A DNA stretch of 64,000 bases from Dromaius novaehollandiae. Taxonomy: Eukaryota > Chordata > Aves > Casuariiformes > Dromaiidae. Of the stretch, positions 1 through 12,100 are shown piece after piece (position 1 is the first letter of the stretch; each line of letters begins with the position of its first letter). The translations under genes were made by a program, and so were the position numbers. Where the stretch lies: assembly GCF_036370855.1 (NCBI RefSeq), contig NC_088102.1:71681601-71745600 (forward strand), given 5' to 3'. The notes under the pieces were generated by a model that saw only the letters and a program-made list of their open reading frames with translations, was not told the origin of the DNA and did no database searches.

Positions 1-54
1 ATGTCTTGTCTCAGTGTGCTACTGATGTGGGCTGTGTGTGCTTAGTCTGGGCAG

Positions 55-143
55 GCGATGTGGCTGAAGAGGAACCAGAGGAAGAGGAGGAACAGCTGGG
101 AAACCTAGATGAAGAGGAGATTAAAAAGATGCAGTCAGATGAG
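55..143 (+). CDS. PLCB2: PLCB2 exon: end of X-Y linker
   Basis: This exon encodes residues 1-29: an acidic run ([13 protein letters not shown]) followed by [12 protein letters not shown]. In PLC-beta-2 the acidic X-Y linker is known to cover the active site and autoinhibit. The donor GAG|gtactg is clear. The acceptor, ctgggcag, has a poor pyrimidine tract; an alternative AG at 43-44 would lengthen the exon by about 10 nt. Confidence 0.75.
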
Positions 144-3100
144 GTACTGTCACTGCTGTCTCTGTTCCTTTTCTGGTTTCTCTGGGGCCTCACCATCCTG
201 AATTGAGATTAAATCCCAAATGGGAATGAGCTGTGCTCTGACTGATCAGGGACCTTCCCTCCCCCATGCAACAAGACTGCTGGAGGAGAAACTGAATAAT
301 ATAAATGATGTTGCAAGCGTATAGGATATGGCAGGAGAGGTATTATTTCCGAGTCTGCCTTTGCTATTCTGCATGAATTGGAGATAATTGTCTGCCTTCA
401 GGGTGTTTGGAGAGGCTTAGCCTTAGTCTGATAAAAGCTGTTACAGAAATATGAAGTGCAGCTGTTTAAGGGGGATGTAGCTGATCAGCATCCCCTTGAA
501 GAGAAAATCTATTTCACATTTCCATCTTCCTAGTATCAGTCAGAGAACAGGGCAAACAATGTCCCAGGTTTGTCCCAGACTCCATGTTTTGAGAGGTAAA
601 AGAGGTGAAGTATTCATCTTGATACCTCTTCATACAAACTGTCTTGGTTTCAGTTTTTGTCTAGCTACCTGGAAGCCCTGCCCCTGCCTACACAGTGCCT
701 AGAAAATAATTGTAGGACTAAGAAGCCTGAGAAACCAGAGAAACTGGTGTGCTCTGCTCAGAGCAGCCATTGGATTTCTTTGATTGTGAAGCCCAGGTGT
801 GTTTTGTTTCACTGCTAGGAAAAGTTTCTTCATCTGTCTTCTCTTGGGTTTTGTTTTCTGTCTAGGGCACTGCCGGTTTGGAAGTGACAGCATATGAGGA
901 AATGTCCAGCCTCGTTAATTATGTCCAACCCATCAAATTTGATTCCTTTGAAGTCTCTTCCCGTAAGTTAGACTCCAGCCCTTTTGATTCCTTTGAAGTC
1001 TCTTCCCGTAAGTTAGACTCCAGCCCTTTCAGGGTCCTGAGTATTTCCATTTGACCAGGGAAGGCATGCTTCAGATGTCTGTGTTCTCCAGCTGACTTTG
1101 TCATTTGCTTTAACCTATTTTCTGCCATCTTCTCTCTCTATCACAAGACATGTATTATCCACATGCACTTCCCTTCCATCCTTCTCCCTGTAGTAAGGAA
1201 TTGGTAAGGAGAAGATAGGGATGCGTCAGATGTGGCTCTCAGTTATACAAGTGAGAATGAAAGGAAATAGTCTAGAGGTAAATGATGTCTCTGTGGACTT
1301 GCTTTCCTGTTTCTGAGGGCAGGACTGAGCCCAGCCTTTCTTAATGTTTGTGACTGGCCTTCCTCTTCCACGGCGATTAGGACCCTGGCTGGTGACAGAG
1401 AGGAGTGCATCTGAAATCTTGAAAATGCACCCAGTTTCTTAATACACAATAGATTCCTCTAAGCAGTTCCCAAAATAGGGCCTAGCTCTGAGTGAGCTGG
1501 ATTCAATGATGATTACCAAAAAAAAAAAAAAAAAGAGAGAGAGAGAGAGAGGAAGTAAGTAAGTAAGGGAATGGAAAAGGAGAAACTTGATGAAATAGCA
1601 AACTGTGCAAAACTTTGCTTCGAATATTGGGATTCACTTGGAACTAAAACTCCAGGTAGAAGCTGTTCTCCAAATTTCAATAGAATCCAGGAAGAGATGG
1701 GCATAAATCCTTATGATTTAAGCTCTACCTAAGCAATTATAAATGTACAGTTCAGAGAACCAGTGTGGAGCCGTGTATGTCATAGTGCATAGCCTGGCAC
1801 TAAAAGGTGAATTCTTTCATATGCACACATGCCTTTGCAAGCCAGTCCTGTCTGTATTCCATGAAGTTCCTGTCCTATAGCAAACAACTGTTCTCTCCCC
1901 AGTAAACATAAATAACCTTTTATGGAACATAGTTCCTCAGTCCCATCACAAGGGACCAGAGAAAGATAAATTGCCTTGATAAGAAAATAGTACCTGGTAG
2001 AAAGTGGGAATAAACAGACTGAGTGCTTCTTAAGTCCATTGCATGCTATAGTTTCCACACCCAGGATAATAAGAGATTGGGGGGGGGGGGGGGGGCGGGG
2101 CTGGGCATGCATTTTGCCTAAATGCTTCCTTATTTCCTGTTTCTAGAGAAGAACCGGAGTTATGTCATCTCTTCCTTCACAGAGCTGAAGGCTTATGATC
2201 TGCTAACCAAGTTCCCTTTGCAGTTTGTAGAGTATCCTTTTGGCAATGTTTGGTCAGTATAGCTGGTTCTATGGAATGTGAGAGCATAAGACATTGCATC
2301 AGTATGTCAGACTGACAAAAGATGCAGTCTCGTGAGTACTAATCTGAAGCTTGAGTAAGGCTGAGGCAGATATGACCAGCTTCTGGTTTCAGGACCTGAT
2401 TAACTATTAGTCAGAGGCATAATAGGTGAATAAATGGTGTAGGTGCCAGAGACATGAGAGCTTCTAGGGTGGCTTGGGGGCTGTTGACAGATTCTTAACA
2501 GGATGCATCCCACTCTAGCAAAGCCATGATGGCCAGGTGCTCGCTCTTAAGCAGAAAGTGATATGGGAAAGAAGCCTGTCATTGAACTTCTCCTCTCATT
2601 TGGAAGGTTCTGAGCATTTGGTAGCAGAGCTTTAACAACTCTCCTAATTTGAACATGTGAACTAGCCCCAGGGTACACAGGCAGCAGAAGTGCTCCAGAC
2701 CTGTTTCCGATAGAGTAACTGTAGATATAACAAGCGACAAATGAGCCGGATTTATCCCAAAGGCACCCGGATGGACTCCTCTAATTACATGCCCCAGATG
2801 TTCTGGAACGTCGGCTGTCAGATGGTGGCACTGAACTTCCAGACCATGGGTGAGTGTCACATTGTCCTCCAGCTTTTCAGTGGGTGAGGCTATGTGCTCG
2901 TTTTCACTGTCACTTCTTCCTTCACTGCTCTTTCCTAACACTGCTGTTGCTCTGAATGTCTTTATTGTGTGCCTTCTCCCACACTGTGTTCTTCCTCTCT
3001 GACTCAGTCTCTTGCAGACCAAAAGCACTTTTCTAGACCCAGCACAAACCTGGCATGCAGTGCCAGCGATGCCTATCGTTAACAGTTGTGCATACACCCA

Positions 3101-6100
3101 CACGTGGACTTGCTGTCACCCATTACCCAGGTACCACCTCTGGCTGTTTTGTAATGTTAGGTCAGGCTGCATAATGTGCGCAGTTACATCAGAAGACTGT
3201 CTTTCTCCTAAGCTGCCTGCCCTTTTGAGAGGCAGCAGGCATAGTTCCATCTAGGTATGGCACTGTCCTGTCTGTGCTGTTATTTCCAGTACACTGACCT
3301 GAACAGGTAAGAAGGGCCTTTCGTTGCTGCACAACCAAGAGACAAAAAAATCTTCCAGATGAAGCTATTCTCTCCCCCTCTTCCTCCCTCGCTCTCTTAT
3401 ATATACACACAGTGTAGGAGACTAGCTATAGGTTGAGAGGAGAAAAAAAGAAGAAACTTAGAGAGGGTGTGAGAGAGAGTGGTGAGGAAGAGGATATCGT
3501 ACTAAAGATGGGTGTAGAAACCAGAAGACAGTATTAGCAAGGGAAGAAGCAGCAGAGGAGAAGACGGACTGAGAAAAAGCCCAGAGTGAAAGGGGAAGGA
3601 GTGGAAGGGCTCAGGCAGCTGCTCACTTCACACCTGAAACAGCAGGTACCTCTTAGAGTAGGTTTTAATCAAGTTTCGCCCATGGATTATGGTGCAGTCA
3701 TGAGCAACCACTTAGCTTTTGCAAAACAGCTGCTGTAACATTTTTCCCTGATGGGTGCTGGGAGGCTTAATTAGTTTATGAAGAGGCTTTGTGAGTTTTT
3801 GGCTAGCAGAGTCTGTAGAAGTACAGCTTCTTTCAGCTCACTTATACCACACAACCCACCAGAGGAGGTTCCACAGAAATTTTTCTCACCCTGTTCCTCT
3901 GCTCATATCTCTCAGACGTCCCCATGCAGCAGAACATGTCTCTGTTTGAGTTCAATGGCCAGTGTGGCTATCTGCTCAAGCATGAATTCCTGCGGCGTCC
4001 AGACAAGCAGTTTGACCCCTTCTCTGTGGACCGCATTGATGTGGTGGTGGCAAGTACCCTGTCTGTCACGGCAAGTACAAAGCATGGTGCTCTTCCTCTC
4101 CTGACAGCCACGTGCTGGCACCACGCGTATAACTAGCATCTATGTGCCTTCTATTTACTACGCAGTAGGGTTTTTAACAGCAAATGAAACCAGAGAGTCC
4201 TGTGGGAGAGTGTTACCATGGCAACTCCCAGTTCTTTCACTATTTTATATTAATCATATGAAAATGGAAAATTAGCATCTGCCACGCAGAAGAATCCAAG
4301 GCTGTGATGATGGGGAGGGAAGAGGATGGAGGAGGTGCTAAAGCAAGAACCATGGGGGAAGAAAAGGTGAAAGAATAGCATATTGTGGTATGGATTGGAA
4401 GAGGTGTTTTGGGACTGGAGAGGGACTTTTTGAGGGGAGGTATGGGTAGGGTTCTTCTACATTATTTTTTTCAGCAGTTGCTAATTATGTTTCTTTTTGT
4501 TCATAGATCCTTTCTGGTCAGTTCCTCTCAGACCGCAGTGTGAAGACATATGTGGAAGTAGAGCTGTTTGGGTTGCCAAGGGACACAAAACGCAAATACA
4601 GAACTAAACTGACCTCCACTGCCAATTCCATTAACCCTGTATGGAAAGAAGAGGCTTTTGTTTTTGAAAAGGTAGTAGTATCTGATGGTAATTTAGACAG
4701 AAAATCCTTAAAGATCCTGTGGGTCAAAAGCACTGCTTTTCAGGTGGTCAGTGGCAACAGAAGGGACTCCTTTCTGGAGGTCTGAAAGGCATGGTTTAAA
4801 CTACAATTCTCCGTGAAGATTTCCATTTACAGATAAGAGGTCATGGGGAACGTTTCTGGAAATAACAGGCATCAAAAGTCTCCCCTTTGTGGTGCACTTT
4901 AGACTGAATACACTAATTGGCTTTGAAAACTTCAAGCATGAGGAAGCAGAAAAGAATTAAACCTATGTGGTTACATGATAAGATGAGAAACAGACATAGA
5001 GGACAAGTAATGGGGCCAGTGGGAGGTTTTGAGGTGTGCCAGATCATGGGAAGCTGCCACATCCGTCTAGAGGAATTCAGTGGTCACTACTAATGCAACT
5101 ACTGGATTAGGGAAGGTAAAGCCAAAGGTGATAGTATGGTTTGGGTTTTCTGTAACAAGTTACGAGGGCAAAATACACGTTACATGTTCATCTCTGTCAA
5201 GTGCACTGTGAAATAGCAAATACTTTTAGCCTACTAGTAACGTGGTACATACATTTTATCATTTCAGAAAACCCTTTTGAGGCTACAGTTTTTTACAGCA
5301 GAAAAAATGGTGGAGGGAGGGAGGGAACAGCCCTTATGGCAAAGCTACCATGTTTGCTAAATTATATAATCCTTCCAAATTCATTTCCTTCTCTGGGAAA
5401 TTGCATCATGGAAGTTGTGGTTTGGAGAGATAGTGGCCCCATTCTTTCATTAGGTAAATTGGTCTCCTATGGTCTTGTGGAGTCAGTCCTCTGAGAAAGC
5501 TGTATTTTCTGGAGGTTTTGTAACTTCAATTATGTTTGTGACAAACTATAGCGTTAAATTACAAGATATGGAAATAAGCAGTAACTTCCTTGGAGAGACA
5601 ACATTGTTTTGTTGGAAGTAGGAGAGAATAAAACTTTACTTAATGAAGCCAGTATGCTGTTAGAAGTTAGAGGCCAGAACACAGCTGCATTTCTCTGTTT
5701 TTTCCATAGATCATGATGCCAGAGTTGGCATCTCTCAAAATTGTGGCTTGGGAGGAAGGAGGGAAGTTCATTGGTCATCGTGTCATTCCTGTTATTGCTG
5801 TGCATTCAGGTAAATTTTGTGGAAATTCCTTCAGCTTTTGTATACTTCAGACCTATCCATTGGAAACCGGTGGAGAAGATAGGAGCATCTGCACATTTTG
5901 CTACTTAGTCTCTGGTGTAGAATACGCTTGTAGGCAGTGGAGCCTTCAAGCTTATCCTGTTAGAGCCATGGACAAGAGGGGAGAGAGACTGGGTCAATTT
6001 CTCTCTTCTGCTTTCTATTTTCAGGCTATCACCATGTTTGTCTCCGCAGTGAAAGTAACATGCCGCTCACTATGCCCTCTCTATTTGTGTACCTGGAAAT

Positions 6101-9100
6101 AAAAGACTATGTTCCTGATGCTTGGGCAGGTAGTATGCGTCAGAATGTGTGGGGTGGAATGAGTTGCACAGGGACAATGGGAGAGAATTTTTTCTTCCGT
6201 GTTTGAAGGGGGGTTCTTGCTGATACTGGGATACAGTGATCTTCCTTTATACAGCGGATGGTCAAAAGGTGGGAGACAGATGAATGAGGAAAGAAACCCC
6301 ACTTATTAATGTACTAATGGCAAAACCTTTTAACAATTGTGAACAAAGCCATGAAGAACTTAGCAGCATCAGCCACAAAAATTCTTGTCAGCACTTCCTT
6401 TGGTTTTGACTGCAGGCATCTCATGTTTACTTCCCCCCTTCCCTGTGTTCATACAAATGAACTTTATTCATGGGGGAAGTCCTGTGAAACTGAAACATGG
6501 ATTCATAAAACAGTCCAGATTTATACAGTATTGGACTGGGGTTGGAGCACAGAGTTGTGCAGCTTATTAATGTCTTAGCACGGCTTTGGGAGCAGTATAC
6601 TCTTTTCAGCTTCATATAACTGTCCCTAAATGTCAGTTGCAAGCTGTGACCTCAGAATGGGAGTGAGGCAAAAAGATAGTCCCCTCTTTTTATGCTATCA
6701 GGGAGAATCTTGTTAGAAGTAGAGAATACAAAATATCCTTTCTCCTTAATTTCCTATCTTAGGCCAAAGCAGAAACCAGAAAACAAAGAAAAACAAAATG
6801 CAGTGAGTTATTTGATAATCCAGACTTCTCTTTTTTTCTAGACCTGACTATTGCTCTCTCCAACCCAATTAAGTTCTTCAGTCTCCAAGACAAGAGATCA
6901 GTGAAGCTAAAAGATGGCTCGGTGAAGGTGAGTTTTTCTGAGTTCTGTCATATTCTCTCAAACCTGCTGCATGGATTCCACCTGAAATAACAGAGAGCAT
7001 TTTCAAGAGGCTTTCCCACTATCCTGGAACAAGGCTGTCCGAGAATGGATATATCTATTTACTATTTCTAGACAGAGGCAGACAGAGGCCTGCCTTCAGT
7101 GTAGAGGTGGAAAATATCAGAGACAAACAGCTGTGGAAGAAGCTTCTGAGGGTATTTCATACATCGCTGAAGCTCCTTCTGCCAGTGAGTAGGTTAACAC
7201 CGTTGCCACTGAAGAGGGAAACTTAGCAATGTGATACACCTGAAAGCCAGACAAATGCCTTAAGAGTTCAATAGTGGAGGAAGCATATGCCAGCTCTCTG
7301 GGTGTCTTTTTGTCACTAATCTTTTAGTCTCCAATTCCATTTGCTGTGCTTTTTGTGCTTTTACTTCTGATCTTTGTTTTAGAGTCCTGAAACACAGAGA
7401 AACTGCCCATCTGCTGAAACTAATGGGATACCAGATTCCACTGGGAAATTCAACACTTCTTTTTCAAATGGACCTGCAGGTAAAGCATTGGGGATGAGCT
7501 AAAAATAGACATGAAAGCCTGTACACTCAGAAGGCTGGAAAGAGGCAGTGCTAGAAGGATATCCTAGTAATAGGATCAGGACCTCTTGGGCCAAATCACT
7601 GTCTTAAATTCTGGTGTTTGTCAATAATAATCAAAGTTGTAGGTATCCCCAGTTCTTGTGCCTGGTGTGGGCATGTATACTGATTTTACTCCACAAAGAA
7701 ATATCAAGGATCTCCTGAGAATGCCAAGAAGTGAGCCTAAGACCCAACTGGCATGAACATCGTCCTTGACCTCCAAGGCAGGGTTAATGCACATTAGGAT
7801 GGTATTGCTGTTTCCTATGCTGAGGACTCCAATAAAGGACTTCAGTTTTGCATGTTCAGCACCATGTTATCTGGGAGGGTAATGTTAAGAGGGAACCAAG
7901 GGAGAAGTGGTATATGTTAGAAAATACCTCAGGTCTTGCCAGAAATGTACATTCTCGGGCAAGCGTGATAGCTCTGCTCATTTTCCTTTTTTGCTCTCCT
8001 CCTTGCAGTTATCCAGAGATCCTTCATTAGGTCTGAATCTATAACTGTTCTTCTACCATCATCCATACCCACACTACCAGGCCACCCATAACATATGCTG
8101 TAGTATAGCTTCCAACCTGAGGTAACTGAAATCAGTTTTCCTTGAGAAATAAATACTGGACTCCAAGCACTTACACTCATCTTCCACCGCCTTTTTCTCT
8201 GCTCTGTTATCTGAGCTTCTCCTGTATTATTCTCCGTAGTATCAGTGATAAAAAGATCAGCTGTCCTAGTTAAAGACAGGATTTAAACTTTTCTGAACTG
8301 GCTGAATTGCCACACAAGCGTCCAAAGATTTGCTCTACTTCTATAGCCATCGTACAGGAAAAAGTTCTGAAGCACCACCTTGCTTGTGTGGCAGAGATGT
8401 AGCCTTTCACCTTAAGTGTGAAATTGCAGGTTGGACTTTGATTTTTGAACAAAGACTTAACATTTCTGGTCATTTTTGAGAGAAAGGTTTTAAAATCTGT
8501 CTTGATACTACTCTGTAATGCCTCACTGCTCCTCACGTCTGTTACTCTTTTCAGGGGTCTCTTTCTGTAAATCACTGTTGACTACTTTTGACTTTTTAAG
8601 TATGTTCAAATCCCCCTGAAAGGCCCCAGAGGGTTATGTGAAACTGTCCTCGCATGAGAGTCCTGTTGTATAATATTTGGGGGAGCTTTAAAGACTGTAT
8701 TTTATTAATCAGCTCAGCTGAACCCCAAATCCTTTATAAGAACTATTACAATTTCAGAGTGAATAGATCCTACATCTGGCATTCTGCAAAAGTGGGAATG
8801 GAACAGTCCTGTGTTTTGACCATTAGATTAAATGAGGACCAGTTAACATAAGGGCAAAAACTGTTTAATTCTGACTGGTCATAGGAATTGAGAAAAATGT
8901 ATGGATTTACTTGAACAGAAATCAAGAGACAAAATCAGCATTTATTAATGAGTTCAAAGAGGCTTTGGCAGAGAAAGGTCTCACAAACAGTTTGTTTACT
9001 GCTTTCATACTGGCTCCTTCTTGGTCTTGCAGAACAAAATAACCAACATTAAAGATTTAGTATTGATGAAACTGCTGGAGGGAGCCTTCCTCAAACATGC

Positions 9101-12100
9101 TTTTAAACTTAATTGATAGATTAATTTCAAGTCAGGTAGGAACATGTCCCCCATTGTTCATTTAGATTACCTCATTCTATTCTGTTTTTTATAAATTGAC
9201 AGTTAATCACTATTTCTTCCTTATTAACTGGTTACAGTGTCCTTTCAAATACCTTAGTATCAAAATAGTCTGTTTTCTCAAGTTTCAGGCCAGAAAATCC
9301 TAATCACCTAATCTAATAAAGTTAATGTATGCCAAATCATCACTAGCTTAATATCCAGTTAATACAAAGCAAATCCCTTTTTCTCTGTTGCAGGCAGACA
9401 TTCCTGCTCCCATTTCTGTTGCACCTGGCAACAGAGTTTGCAAGCACTTAAGCATCTCAGTAGCTTAATTAATCCCTTTCTGTTCACACCAACAACTATC
9501 CTGTGGTCCATGCTCCTGATGAGCTCTGCACTGACCATTTTCAACGCAAGGTCCAAGACAGAATGTAAACAAGAACCTCCTTTGTGATTTCAGGAGCAGT
9601 GGCTTTGGCCAAGGATGAAAATGTGAAAGCAGCAACACAAATTGCAGGTAACTCCGCTCACGCTGTTCATATGGGCTGCAGCCATGTCGGTTGTCTTACG
9701 TCACCTGTCTGCTCAATTTCTAATTGGGATAGAGATGATGAAGTCTGGTTTGTAAATTAACAAATACCCAACCCAACGCTGACAGCAAAGAGGGCAAACC
9801 ACACAAATCCCTGGGCTCAGTGAACCAGTCTCCCTGTCTAAGGCACCTTTTGCCCATTTCAGCAACCACTATGGTGTGTGGACAGCTCTCATGCTGGAAC
9901 TAAGCTCATAGTGGGTCTCAAGAGGCTGAGAGCTGCCTTGGTCCATCCCTTATGCAAGCACAGCTGGGCCAGTGCCATCAGCACAGGTAGGTCAGAATAG
10001 CTTCACACTGCTCCAGCCTTAGCCCTCTGAAGCTGCTGGTGGCAGAAATGCTGTAGCAAGTCGACTTTATAGCAAGACGGGAGGCCAGAGCTATGACAGG
10101 AGTTGCTTTGGCCAGATTTGATGGTTTGTTTACCCTGCCTAAACCAGAGTTAATGTGGCCACAGGGAGACTTCAGCACATACAGGGACTGAACCATCTAT
10201 AATGATGTATTGTTCACCTGCTTTTCTGTTTCTTAATGCAATGTGATATAAATCAACAAAAAACACTAGTAACCAGTGCGCCTAAATATGCCACAAAACT
10301 GAACTGAAGTCACAAGAGCAAACAAATTGCCCTCAGGATATGTTGCTAAATAACTGTTAGGTGCAGCAATTTTTTTTAAAAGCTATTCATAAATAAATAT
10401 GTTCCCCATGATAGAACTATGATTACATAAAATATGTATTCTTGCAAGAAGCATCACATAATTGGGATGCATAGCAGGCTCTGGTTTTAAAATCTAGATG
10501 TTACTGACTTGCTTTTGAGCTGTATGCTTGAATTTTTCCTCACTGTGAGCATTTTAGAAGTAGTTGACCCAGCATTGTGTTGCAGCCACACCCACAAGTT
10601 CCGTTAATTTTTATACATTCCAAACCAAGAAAAAAAGTTACTTCCCTTGAAAAGAAAACTCCCTGTGGCCTTTCAGCCACAGATAACCACATCTTACTCA
10701 CTTGCTACTGGCAGATAACAAGTTCTCCAGTAGTTCACAGGAATCCTCCCCCCCCCAGATTTTCATCTACTTGAAAAGCCCATTCATTCCTTCTTCACAG
10801 CTGAGGGAATAGCTGTTAAAACTAGAAGGGATCAAAGCACCTCTCCTTGTAATTTGGCAAGTGTCACAATGTGTTTGACACATTACAAGGGTCTTCCTCT
10901 GGCTAAAATACCAAAACGCTGTAATTCTTCTGGCTCTCCCTAAGCCAGACATCCACCAGGTGCTGAACTGAACTGTGTGTAACGATGGAAAGAGGAAGGA
11001 AACCTGAGTGATGGCAGTGCTGAAAAAACCTGTCTGACCCCAAAAAGCATCACAGCAGTGTGAGAAACACTGTGTGTGAGAGGACAGCCTGTCTTTGTAT
11101 TCTGTTTTAGAGCCGCAGACAGCAAGCCTTGAAGAACTGCAGCAGATGAAGCTCTTTCTGAAGCTGCTGAAGAAGCAGGAGAAGGAATTGAAGGAGCTAG
11201 AGCGGAAAGGAAGCAAACGCAAGGATGAGCTGCTGCAGAGATATTCTGCCCTCTTTTCAGAGCCTATATGCCATGGAGGCAAGAAAAGGATGATATACCC
11301 TGGGAAAACCCAGAAGAAGAAGAGGTAAATACAGCACAGGTTTCCAGCAGGGCTAGCTGGCTTGTGGGTCACTTCCCCAAACCCAAGGAGGGGGCCTTCT
11401 TCAGTGAAACGTGTGCAAGCAACATGCTCCTCTTCTCTGAGAGGAGCATGGAATGGGCACGGAATGTCTCCCTGGATTTGTAGAGCATCAGACGCTCCCA
11501 TTGAGAGATGGGTAGGAAGATCAGGAATGTATCAGCACCTCTAGAAGCAGCACAGCTGCTGTATCTGTTCCGCAGGAGTATGACAACAGATGACCTTGGT
11601 ACATGGGCAAGTCCTGTAGAAACAGCAGAAAGCATTGATAGCCGAGTTCTGGAGCTGAGGGACAGGCTGGAGATGGACCTCATCCAACTAGAGGAGGAAC
11701 ACCATGATGGGATTCGAAAAAAGAAAGAGCAGCACGCCACAGAGGTAAGGACTGCATGTGTCCGCAGAAGAGTGAGACTAGGAGTGCCCTGCAAGGACAG
11801 CCTGAAAACCAGGTTCCTTTTCACTGAAACTAGGCTCAGAAATGTGGCCACAAGTCAGGCAGAAAATACTCTCCAGAGCAACTGTTAGGTCCATGCAAGA
11901 TAGTTAAGAAGAGAATGCCTATTGGCAGTGATGCTTATTTGTTAGACCAGAGGCCACAAAAATCCAGCAGAAATATTTTTAAGGATCTGCAACTTGAAAA
12001 AGTTTGAGAAGCACTGCCCTGGAGCACATCAGACTCCACCTGCTTAAACTCTTCTGATAGCTCAGCTTGCAGTTCACATGGCATTTAGTAGCTTTGTGTG

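Noticed and set aside
2579..3103. 174-codon open frame on the - strand
   Set aside because: It is antisense to the conserved PLCB2 exon at 2725-2849, and no domain is seen.
10767..11501. 244-codon open frame on the - strand
   Set aside because: It lies antisense to a PLCB2 coding exon (11111-11324) and the introns around it, and has no recognisable domain. It is a shadow of the exon's composition.
11369..11851. 160-codon open frame on the - strand
   Set aside because: It is antisense to the PLCB2 coiled-coil exon 11576-11744.
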